64,000 bases of DNA from Megalonaias nervosa (lineage: Eukaryota; Mollusca; Bivalvia; Unionida; Unionidae), in NCBI GenBank assembly GCA_016617855.1, contig JAECUM010013002.1:1-64000 (forward strand), in the 5' to 3' direction. Shown one piece after another: positions 12,701 to 25,800 of the stretch; position 1 is the first letter of the stretch; each line of letters begins with the position of its first letter. A program made the position numbers and the translations under genes. The notes beneath the pieces were generated by a model. The model was not told where the DNA came from and made no database searches. It worked only from the letters and a program-made list of their open reading frames with translations.

Positions 12701-15700
12701 GGTACCTTTTCGGATATATCTTGAGTCCGTCGAACTGAATTTCAGCTCAGGCAACTAATGATCTTGGCATTGTATAAGTGAAAGATTCTTGAAACCCAGT
12801 GTCTATACTATTCCACTTACCTCTTGGTCCACCATAAAATGAATAAACACACGCACCTTTAAGATATGACATTCTGGTGTATCAAAATAATCAAAGTCTA
12901 TAACACTAAATGTAAATCGATCATTTGTTATACCAGTATCTTTGTACTCATTCATTATTAATATTCATTTGATATACCCCCATGAAGTTATACTCATGAT
13001 CATAGGTCAGATTAACTTCAGTCGTGGTTGTGATCCTGAGAATATTTGGCGCAAAGTTGTAACTTGCACCAACGGGTTATACACGCAACATTTGTTAGGT
13101 TAGGAAATGTCACCAATATCTTCATGCCAACCAAGAACTGCTTTTAACGACTTATGCTCAATATCAGCCGCATACTCTCGAGATTTATTCGAGATGGTTG
13201 TGTTGAGCGTGATCTTGTTTGTGCGTATGAAAATATTAGGTTCCTTTCCAGTCACTATTTTAATTCTGAATCTGATCTCATTATTTTATTGATTGAAACT
13301 CGTGCTTGCCCGTGGTGAGCCTAAAAACATTCCAGGTGGTACCATTGTCTGATAAAAAAAGTCAAGCCAGTTATTCGCCAGGAAGTCCTTAAACGGCCAA
13401 CAAAAATAAATGTGCAAAGGCGCTATGATTGGTGTAGGAGAGACTAAATAATAATTCTGGTTTCGTTGTTGAGAGTGTAATTACTGGTGTGACACTTGAA
13501 GTTGTGTTTGCAACGACAGAACTGGTTTCAAGTACAACAAAAGTGCATCCGAATTCATCGTCTGTGAACTAACTTCTTTCGGCTTATACATCATCAATGT
13601 CTTTAATGAGTTTGTAAATTAACAAGCGAAACGTCCCAGCGTCAGTGATTATTTTGGTGAGTAAACACTGACAAATCGATGCGACCTTATTAATGACTTC
13701 TAGTGCGTTGTTGTCCGCTTAACTGATCTTCCATGACGAGTCTTCTGACAAAACGTTAATAATTTGCGACATTAGCAAACAATTCATACGACTGTTTGCA
13801 TATTGTATCAGGCTTTGTACAAATCTCCAGATATATCCATTTTGAGCAATTGTCATATATTGCATCGTTGGCACTTGCCTTATAGTATGGCCCTGTTACA
13901 TACATTTTGCATTCGGGCGGAAAAGTGGCAAAATTATACAACATCCTCCTTAATCATCTTGTTGCCCAGCTCGTTAAGTATTTCAGGATATGTTTTGTTA
14001 TACTTATGCTTGTTTGCTTCAGTTGCCTCGTTGTATCTTCTTTGACTACGAGACAATATTGGCAAACAGGCATCAGTTCAATGGTTTGGGCTGTCCTGGA
14101 AACCAGACCCAGCTTTCTTCACTTGTTCCACGGTTTCACACCTCAGCTGTGTAAATATTTGTTTAAAGCCCGCTGTGAGGTCTTCCCATTTGGCCTGTCT
14201 CGATGCGAATGTATCTTTCACAGTTTCACGACCATCTCTGTAACCGCGAAGAAGTTTCTGACCATCCTGGGTACCTTCGTCGCGTCGCTCAGCATATTTA
14301 GCTAAGACATCACTTGCGGTAGTTATTATATACATGAAATGAACTAGTGCGATACTTGCGTTGTCCTTAGCGTTCACAACTAATTTGACCACGGCTGTTG
14401 CAAGTAGATCCTGGTAAAGAATTTATTGCAGCCCTTTACTGTGTTCGTAATAAAACATAAGGTGCGTGTTTGTGTTGGATATGTGAACATACATAGGGAC
14501 CAGGCTATTGTGGAACGATTTGAACGCACACTTGCAGCACGGTTATTTGGGTATCGGTACGGTAAGATATTACTGATCGCGTCTTTACGGTTCGGAATTA
14601 CAGACTTTTAGATGCATCGCTAAGTGGCATTATCTAAAACACATGGAGAATAATTTCCACCTTACCTGCTTTGATACCTGTGCGCTGTAATTTTAATATG
14701 ATTCGTGGTCGCATATCTGAAATACGTCTTACCGCATTTTTACCCGGCACGTAATTGAAGGCGTAATTGCTCTATAATCGTCTAAATCACCATCACGTTT
14801 ATGTGGTTCAAGTTTCAAGCAATTGTAAGTATCATGGTTTTCAGTCAGCCTCAGTGGTAAGTGCATTAACGACGTTCGCCAACTATCTGTGATATTTCAG
14901 TCCGCTTGGCTCATCTGGGAATCTTGATCAATATTGCTTAACGATTTCTTAAGTTGTTTAACAGTCAATATTAGTTACGATGGAGAAAGTCTGAACATTG
15001 CAGGTATGTTATCTATTCTCAAACCGCTTGGTATTCTCATCTCGCACTCTCTCGCGAGCTGCTTAGTTGAATCAAATCGGCATCATGGGCGCCCGCAGCA
15101 TAGATCAAGGGAGTGTCACATGACCCCCTGGAAATCATTCTGCAAATATATGTATGTATATTCCGACAAGTTCAATCATGCAAATGAAGTTGAAAATATG
15201 TCACAAGATTCTGTTTAAAACGTTTAGTAAATATTAGCTTTGTTTCAGACTGTTTACTATACTAACTCTCCCTGCCGTGACTGACTGACCCCCCTGCAAA
15301 AAACTTCAGCGGACGCCCATGATTGGCATGCATGTATATAAAAGGGAAAGCATTGTCTAATTGATACGTTTTGGAGTAAAGCAGGATCAGAAACTGCAAT
15401 CGTTTTATTTCATTGACTTCTGTGGCTCTTTCCTCAATGAGGTCAGGCGTATCAACAATTACAGGTTTGACAAGCCTTTGCCCGAGCGAGCGAAAATATT
15501 CGCTAACAGATCCACATAGCCGGCAAGGCTGATTACGCGACATTATTCGGATACCATAATTAAGACATGATCAAGTACCAAGTCCATCAAGTAGCGCCAG
15601 CAAATGTGATTTACAATATTCATAATGGCTTGTTCTGCTGCATAATTCACGTTTTCTAAGGCATGCACCTTTCGAATTACTGGGTCCTAAATGTGATTGA

Positions 15701-16829
15701 ATTTTACATGTACATGCAGCCAAACACAGCACCATGTTGAGCGAGTTCTTCGTTTATGGTACTCTATAATACCGTAATGGGGTCTTGTAAATAGACAGGT
15801 GGGTAGTCTGAATAAGCACTAAGAAACAAATCAATAAACTTGTAGAAAATTACATCATTGTTGTTCCAAATAAACTCAAACAATCCATCGCTAAGGACTG
15901 CACTAACCATCATACTGCGTGAAATCCAAAATTTGTTTATATATCTCAACGTTTGCTGGAAAGAGGTGCATATAACCTCGCCAACTGGGTTAACATTATG
16001 TTAATTCTGAAAGTATCTTTCTAACTCTGGTCTTCATTATCACTGGTGGCGTGTTCATATTCTATGTCGCCAAGTTCACCCACCGATGTCAACAGCTTGA
16101 AGTTTTTTTGTACAATATCAAATAACGACTTTTTAGTCTTTGTTTTATATTCGGCGCCAAATGTATGTCTTTGGGCTTCCGATATAATTGCAAAGTCAAT
16201 TAATTTATCAAGTTGTTCCGGATATGTATTTAAAAATCATAAATTGTTTGAGCAAGTTTGACAAACATGCATGACGCATTTAAGCAAAACAGTGCCTTAA
16301 TCATCTTTAGAAAGACGCTATTGGGTTGATAGCGTGATGCCAGCATTAGATACTCTCATAAATCCTTTCAAAATACTATACGCATCAATCGGTGAAGTTT
16401 TGGCCATTATAATATATACCGTAGTAACTGTTTAATATTAAAGGAAACCTCTTCGCTCTGATTGTAGATCGGTATATGTGAGATTATAAGCACACTACCG
16501 ATTGTAAGTAGTTGCAGACGAAGTTATTACAGTCACTCTAATATGTGAAGTCCATATCAACTACAGCTGTTTGAATACAACCCCAGATGAGCCCTTAGTG
16601 TGCAAAACAACATAGTAGACAGCCTACAGGTTACTCAAGTTAAGTGCATCTCAAAGAGTTATGCTAGCCTAATACTTGTAATTGACAACGACGTTGTAGC
16701 ATCGAACTGACTTTCATTTTTCCTATGTAACCAACTCAAGCAGTGAAGTCTATTCAAATGTTAAGAACTAGAGCCGGCAGTACTCTACTCAGCAGAATAA
16801 CGCATTAACTACCTTGGTCACCACACACA

Positions 16830-16873
<44 letters not shown>

Positions 16874-19800
16874 TACACACACAAAGTAAATTTTAAAGTT
16901 CATTCCTGAAGTAAAGAGGCTGATGTGAAAAAAATCTGTGCGACTTTCCCCACAATAAACCAATAATTTGAGAAGCTTACAAATTAGAGAACATCAATTG
17001 GACTGCCTCTTGTATAAAGGCAAGATATATAGAATTTTGCATTGAGATATTGGCACGCCAGAATTATACACTCCTTGATTATATATGTTTTTCCTTTGAG
17101 AATTGAATGGCACGCGAAGAACAGAATTAAATACCTCCTTATACAAAGCCTGTTGCTAGTCTAAGAGATAGTACATAGACCTAACTGATCTATGCAAATA
17201 ATGATCGGTGTGCAAATAAAGATCGGTCTGATCTAAACATTGCACTCATTATTATCAACAGTTGTGTCTGTGATACATTTCTAAAGATTGTTCCCACGCG
17301 AGCATTGATGAAAATCATATATATACTTTTCGTGGCCTTAAACCGTGTACGTAGTAAATTTACAGGCATTAAAGTCGATTAATGTCCTGTAAAAATATCA
17401 AATGTATAATAATGCCAAGGGAACAAAGAGAACTTACATCACAGAATATCGAGGAAGTACAACACCTGCATGTTTCCATTCCCGCAAAAGCAGTCCAACA
17501 AACATATAGAATCAGGTCAACCAGATTATATCAGATATGGAACACTCTCACATATTGCCTAGCTACAAAAGTCTGGTATGAACCTACTGCTTATGATTGA
17601 GAAAATTAAGCTCATGAAAACGTGATATCAACGTACAACCTTTCATTGATATTATTTAGTTCATAAAACATATGCTAGTAACAAAACAGATCAAATCCCA
17701 TTTTTGATAGTATTACAAGAAAGGTCTGCAGTCAATATTTAATACTTTTCTACTAACAACGGATGGAATAAATGTTGTGCAAGAGAAAATATTAGAGTAG
17801 GATATAACAAATAGAAACATCCAATTAAAATACTGTGATACCTTTACAAAAGCTCCTAACATTTGAAATGTTTTCCGAAATACTCTTTACTAGCAAACTC
17901 ACAGCATTTTATGGAACAACAATGGGCAAAAGGAGGAAATCGTTTGACAGAAGAATTGTTAGTTGACGTTAAATAAGTAATTGAGGAAGAACTTTTGGGA
18001 TAAACAATCGGTTTGTTTACCACGCGAGCGTTGATGCAAATTATGTATTTTCATGTGGGTATTCACGCATATATTTGCAATTGGGGCTGAACTCGTGTCC
18101 ACGCTAGCATTGATGCAAATCACGTATGTACTTGTCGTGATCGTGAACTGTGGATTTTGTGGACCTTGTGTACCATATAATGAGTTGTATGATAATAGAT
18201 ATTTTGTTGATCCCTGAGTTAGGTCACAGTTTTCTCTCCCCACTTGAATTTCTCTTCAACGGGCACCTGTGGGTAACGTTTACGTGTGGGAATGTGAACG
18301 TGATATGAGGACAAAGTCACTGGGGTTAGAAGGCTGTGACCTAGATCAGCCATGAAAATCTAAATCCTCTATCATCATACTACTGGGTTGTGTATTAGAA
18401 GGACTTCAAACCCACTTTCTTCATAGTGAACATGGCATATCCATGCTTTAGATTCACTGTAATATCGAGTTAGCCTCTTTACTATGGGGAACAGAAAGGT
18501 TCATTTCCTTTGTGACATGTTTTGGGACTACCAATAAGTAGCAAAATAGGGAAATACAATCGATAATTGATGCACCTAAATGTCAAGCAAAGTTCAACTT
18601 CGGCAATTTTGAAGGGTAGAAACTGTGAACAGCTGTATTCTAAAGGTGTGATTCTACAACAATTTGACTCAGAGACGATTAAGTCGTAACTTTTTGCTCG
18701 ACACAGCCGATTTTTACCCGACGAATGGTTTTGTGAACACTGGAAGAGAATAAAATAGTTTGCATTAAGTTTTTTTTAAAGAAACTCTGCAATTATTGGG
18801 TGTCATGGTTCACCAACTTGCTCTCTTATGAAACTGTGAAAAGGTCTCAGTACTTTTTTTTTTTATAAAAATTACCTTATTAATGACATTGAATTGTTTT
18901 ATATCAGGGTGAGATCTTTTGAGAAGTCGTGAGCATATTTTGTCTGTCCATCAGATTACATACAAAAAGTTATATTCGAACAAATATGGAACCACAAGTT
19001 TGGATACAGTTTATAATCTTGTGACTGCATATAATAATCTCTCTGTTGATTTACTAGAACGCACGGTGATTCATTTGAGGTTTCAAGAATTTAGTGTGCC
19101 TTTGTATCAACAAAACAATTGCAACAATTTGACTACATTGTTCTGTAACCATCATATGGTAGGTTCCTTTTTTTTTAGGTATTGTGCTAGGAATCAACAT
19201 ATACACATTCTATGAAAACTAATTGCTGATACTGCAAATCTGTATGCATCAAAATAAGATGAAATCGTATAGGAACCGTACGCACTTCACACTGATTGTG
19301 AGGTTTAGAATACATCTAAGAATTCAGAATGAATCATACATGTGACATCTTTGTGACCATCAGTGAGATTCCTTGATTACATTTGGCAACACTTGCAAAA
19401 AACCTGGAAATCGCTCTGCAGTTAATCACGAATGTCATAATTCTCTGCATATAACTTGCAAACATATCCTTGAAACGAAGACAATATCTCCTTTAAGGCT
19501 ACCCCAGAAGTATTACGGATACATAGGGTTTATGTGTTTGTTTGGCTCCTTGCTTTTCTTCGTGGTTGATTATTTGTAAAGAGTATGTATGATTCTTGTG
19601 TTTTCTTTGGTATTTGCTTTTTTATATACTAGCATATGTTTTGGTGATTTGCAATACAGCAAAATGCGAGTGTAATATGGTGCCAAGGCAATTGTCATAT
19701 AGTGCCCAGGGACACACCACAACAGTTGGCTTGCGCCAGTGAGATGGTAGGATTCTGGTATGGTACAATAATCACTGAGCTACCACAGCTCCTATGTACG

Positions 19801-22800
19801 TTTTTGCATTCCATGGATTAACAGACATCAAGACATATGAAAACTTTTCTGGAAGTATTTCATACGTCAGCAGAGATTAAGACATAGGTATAACTGTTCT
19901 GGAAACGGTACCAACAATAGAAACTGTTTGAAAGTTACTGGATATAAATAGTTCCAAATAGACTTGTTTCCATACAATATTTACATTAGAAGAATTACCT
20001 TAATAGTGCCTAAGATAAACGTTTAATCCCATACTTCAGAGAGAAGCCACACGTGGTTTTGCTGCAGGAGGTTGTTACGGAGGCCCAGAAGATACTAGAT
20101 GAGAAATGCCTTTCATATGACCTTGTCCCAGGTGGAGATGAGGGATACTATACTGCAATTCTTCTACGATGGGACGTTACCACTCTTGATGATGTGAAAG
20201 TTGTGCCATTCTACACCAGTGGGATGGGCAGAAACTTGCTTTATGTGAAAGTTTGTTTTTGATTTAGTCATTTGCTGTAATATTGATGTCTTCTATATTG
20301 AGATATTGAGAGAGCATTGTATGCATTTTGAAAAACCTGTATTGTATCAGGCACAATGATATACTGAGGTGCTTGAAAATATGGAGCTAATAATGTAATA
20401 TCAAGTCATAATCAAAATCTTGTTAAATCATCAAATCATCGTTATTAAGGATACCATAGTCAGGTAGCCCACCCCCACCCCCATAAAAATATGTGTTGAT
20501 ACTGATGAACGATTTGTCAGTCAATATCATAACAGATATTGGGCCGAAGTATAACCCACTCACATCAACTATACAGATGAATGTGACGGTAGACTGTACA
20601 GTACATTGTCATCTGAACTCAATACTTCAGTCTAGGTTTCTTACCATCAAAGTTAGCAGGTTTGTTTACTGACTACAGATCATTGGTTTATTAAGAATTC
20701 GTGATCACTCTTTTGTCTCTATGTGATGTTATCATTGTGTCTCGGGTAGGTGCATGAGTCTGAATTTATGAAGTGCCTGTTGTATTATATGCATCTTCGT
20801 TTTAATCATTCAAAGCAATTTATTTCTTACAGTTGGACATAAAAATATTCCCCATGTTATGCTGAGGTTCTAAGTGGTGAGGAATCGTTTAATATACACC
20901 GACTTTATTACAATACCCACATAAGACTACATGGGGAGGACATTGACATAAACATACCACAATGGTTAATTACTGAAGCGAGGCCATTGAGAAACAGTAA
21001 AAATAAAAGTGGTTATAATCTTTAGAGTTGGGAGAACTCATGTGGTAATATGAGATGCATGACATAAAATTCCACCAAAACAATGATTTGAGATCTGCTG
21101 TTTAAATACATGCTAAAACATTATAGTGTTAAATTTAAAATAGGTTACAGTTTTCTGTAGCAGAATATTGTGCGTGCTTATCCAGGAAAAAACGTGCTAA
21201 TACTCGAACATTTATACATAAATAAGATTTCTTTTGTTTCCCAATACCAATAATTGGTACAGTTTTGAAAAACCGTTATCCAGGATTGGTAGTTTTTAAC
21301 ACACGACTGATTTCTGGACAGCAAATTATGTTTTGATAGAAAGAATAAAAAAATTCATCATTATTTCGGAGATATGCATGACATTAGCAGATTCCATTGG
21401 TCTGGGGAAAACAAAACTTGTTTTGACAGCATTGGTAATAACGGAGACAGTTATTTGATGGATATGGTCAGGACCGGTGTGTACAAATTGTGCACTGATT
21501 CCATCCAGGCCAGTAGATTTGTGTCTGATCAGTGGAGTTTGAGAATATGAAAACACCAGAATGTTTTTGTCGGAATTTCAATCATGGTACCTATGACAAT
21601 TTGCCTAATACAAAACCTAAGAGTTTATTTGTTATAGCAACGTTAGGACTGTTGCACGATTTAATTTATTTCTAAGAACATTGGTACAATAATTCAATAC
21701 ACAATTTCTTGTCTGTACTTTCAGACCCAACTGATGTTAAAAATGAATGGTTTGGTAACATTGAATTTGGCACAACATATCTGGAATATGTAGTTGAATA
21801 TACATTCTGGGATTTTATTATTTCTTTTTTATGTTGTCAATAGAACTAGTTATATTATTCTTCAATTTGTATTTGTAATTTTATTTTCTCCGTAATTTGC
21901 ATTGCATCGTGTATATTCTTGTTCCACCTCTTGAGTCTTAAGTATGATACACAGCACCCATGAAATGATCGACATTATCAATTGTCTGTGGAAAATTGAC
22001 ATCCAATTAATAACATATTTATAAGATTATTAGATGCAATGACGTTTGATTGAAGGCATCTGAGTGGTATATAATTAATAACTCCCACCAAGCTTTTAAT
22101 TCAATGATACAAAGACAGGCAAATGCAGCCAGTACAATAAAATGAGTGAAGCTAAACCACAAACACAACGACAGCGTAGATACAGGCACAGTTTAATAAT
22201 GTTATGTTCAAAACGTCAGGTCAAAGGTAATTTCTTATAAAATTATGAAATTTTGCAAACATTACACAAGTACTGTGATATTTAGTTACCCAAAATACCC
22301 ACAAAACACAACAATATACAAGGTTGTTTTTTTTTTTCAGATACTTGTTGGTAACTATGTAGATATCACCCACGTAAAAGGATTTTTTGAAAATTGTCAA
22401 GAATTATCATAATCCATTTTTCTAAACTGTGACAGTAACTGAAGTTTTTAATAAAGCAGAAACATATCTCATTCTTGGAAAATTTTTAAACTCGTGTTTG
22501 CTAATTTGGTTCTGGTGTTCCCCATCTCACTATGATTTGTTTCCCTCAAAATGAAAACACGCAAAAGGACGTCCCTCCATATTTGTTTTTCCTTCCTGGA
22601 TATCTTGCTTATTATATTTACTGTGTCAAATTTAATACCTGTACAAATAAATTTTAAAAAATGATGGAATTTCAATACATTTTATAAATATTTCAAAATA
22701 CAATAACATTGTTTTCTTTTCCACAGTGCACAGTGAAAGGTATCAAGTTTGACATTCTGAACTCCCATTTGGAGAGCACAAAACCATCTACAGAGGAGAG

Positions 22801-25800
22801 AAAGAAGCAGCTGAAGTTCGCATTTGAGCATGTGATGCTGGCCGATATCGATAGAACGGTGATATTTGGTGGGGATTTGAGCCTTAGAGATTATGAGGTA
22901 AACAGATTGCTTTGTAGTATCCATTACAGAAACAAGTCATATAGCAGATTATCAAGACTCCCCTTTAGATTGCTGATATCTTGAAGTTTTGTTCTTATAG
23001 GTGGATACAAATTCTATCCGTTTTAGAGCATTTAATTATCTGCAGAAACAGGTATGCAGATTAAGTCATGGTCCTTGATTTGTGTTTTCGAACGGTTCTT
23101 GTTATCTTGAAGTTTGGAGTATCCCTCCTCACTTTGATAAAGACAAGTGTAGTGAAGGTATGTGTTTTAAGAACGTTGTTACCAGAGCTGTGTAAACACC
23201 ATTCGATACAGATGAATCAACATATCTAACCTAAGTTATATTCATATGTTGATGACCTAATTAAATATTATGCCATTGCAGCAAGTTCTAAAGTTTTGTA
23301 CACATTTCAAACACTTGTTCGTTTTTGGTAAAAACCAGACAGTATGATTCAGAAAGACTCACTTGAGGTAGACAAACGACATTGGTTAGCTTTTCATACT
23401 TGTACTTGTAGTTAGTAAACTTGATTAACATTTTTCAGGTCATTACAGCAGGTTTAAAAATGTTTCACATTTTTTAACTCTCTGAACACAAACCTTGTTT
23501 ACATGATAAAGGAAACGCCGCTAGAGATAGGCAATTAAGATTAGGCAGGCTTATTTATATGTAGATAGTCTAATTGGAGGTTCAGACCATTTTACATGTT
23601 AGAACTTATTGGACAGGATGTTTAATGTGCAGAGGGGTAGGGAGCAACATGTGTTTTGCAAACAAATCTACTTTGATAAACATTTTGTTTTGTTGGCATG
23701 CTCCAATGAATGTGTATGTAGATCAATGCTCTATATTTGTGTTCCATTTAAGTGATGTTGGCAAGCGTAATAAGGTATTATCAACCTTTCATTATCCATG
23801 AACACTTGCATGAAAATCTTGTTAGCAATGTGATACAGAAAACACCAGACCTGAGAGATGTTTAAGCAGAGACTGCTTGTAGATTAAACTAATACATGTG
23901 TGTGCCATTTGAATGCATTTTGAAATGGGTTATTATAAAATAAAGCAGTTTTCATTTCTCACATCCACGAATAAGGGGTACAGTTAGGGAAACTGACGCG
24001 CTATTTGTTGGGAAGGCAGGGGGAGAAACAAGCACATCTGTAAACTTTGGTTTTCAAAGACGCATAATTCTGAGAGATCATAATCTGAGTTTAAGATTGT
24101 ACAAAACGGGAGCTTTTTTTCTTGAGCGGATAATTGGTGACATATCCAAATGCATGTAGTAAAAACTCGTACAGATTTCCTAATTTTTAAAATTGAGACC
24201 CGAACAAACATTTTCTGAATTTGCCAAGTTGTTTCCAAACTGAAGGGCTTTAGGCCCATTTTTCTAATAGTTATAAAATTTTCCCTACAAGTAATTGTCA
24301 CAAATATACTGCTTGCATATATTTCTGTATACGTGGTCATTTTCAATAAGATTATTTTATTAGGTATGTTTTGTCATACGTCATCAAATTGCACTATGCT
24401 TCAGTTAACATTACTACTTTCGATTTCTCAAAACTGGGAATTTTACCCAAAGTGGTTTCAAGACATTTCATTTTCCCGGTACCAAAAACTGAAAGCTAGA
24501 AAACTGCCAAGAGGGTATATTTGGACTGAAAATTAACAAAAATGTACGCCACAGTGACACGGGCCTCAGTGATGGCTCTGGTACTCCTCCTGAAATATTT
24601 ACAAGGAATAGTAATTGAAATAGTACCTAAACAGAGATCCGTACATGCATGTTTATGCCAGACTAATAAATGTATGGATCGAAAGACAGACATTATCAGC
24701 TATCGGCTGGAAAACTGCTTTGCTATGCGACCAAAACTGATAACAAGCTGCCATCATATAATGACCTCTGTTACTTAACAAACTTGAAGTTTTACCCATC
24801 CCTAGAAATGCAACATACAATTTGCCTGTTGTGGGCCTTTTGCATTGTTGACTGTAAAGCTATAATAATTTAATTGACGCTGGCCATTTCTGAAAGTGTT
24901 TATTTTTACTTTAAAAATATGTATACAGTCAGAGCCATTACAAAATATAAATTTCATTAGAATTTATAAATATTGCAAACAGTGAGGATAATGTCTTTGA
25001 AAAGATCTGAAGTTCAATCGTAAAATTAGTATACTTGAATTTTAACCACTTAAAAATATAAAAATCGCCTGATATCTACTGATAGTGTTACTTGAATTCA
25101 GTTCCATATTGCGAGTGTAAATTATGCATTTAACTTATAATTAGGGCATATTTGTATAAATAGAGTTTACATTGGTTTCAGATATGGTGTACTGCAGGTT
25201 CAGAAAATGGTTTGCTTAAACTGAATCGATCTTTCTCATTTGCTCAGCCTATACAATAAATTATTCTGCGACTCTTCACCAACAATTCATAATACGTACA
25301 AGATTTCTAAAAATCTATATGATTCTTCCTACCTTCTAGATAATGTAAATAAACTGGTCTTTCAAAAGTGCCAAACTAGAGCTATCCTGGTTTGCATAAC
25401 CAGTGTACAATAGTATTGAAGCTTCTTTGCTGAAATTGCTTGAACATTAAACAGGGGAGATATTAGAAGGTATAAAATCTTGAAACAATGTTTCGAACAG
25501 AAAAACGAAATTCCTTAAGCAATCTGATGGGTTCATTCAGATATTATCTGCAAAAATTATAATGGCAAATGCTTTGTTACATTATCTGGCATTTACTATA
25601 CATACTTTGCATCGTGGCTGATATATAATAGAAATATTAGTTATAGGTGCATTATTTTGATGGGCTTTAAACAGGAACTAGTAGTGCAAAATCAAGGTAT
25701 TGATAATATTTAGGAGGCAACAGATCCTCTACGTGATGGCATGAGATGCTGGAAATCCAAATTATTTAAAAGCCTCGTCAATCTAATGTGCATTATTAAT

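Larger units (their letters stand above)
11950..16407 (-). mobile_element. heavily decayed Polinton/Maverick relic (element 2)
   Basis: Two pieces are recognisably homologous to the genes of the better preserved Polinton at 32.6-49.1 kb: an integrase fragment on + (14386-14585) and a penton-type minor capsid fragment on - (12970-13345). Several other minus-strand coding scraps lie between. The piece order (penton then integrase, left to right) differs from a simple inversion of element 1, so either the lineage differs or it is rearranged. It lies in the intron between exons 8752-8871 and 20040-20250, mostly antisense to the host gene. Confidence 0.72.
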
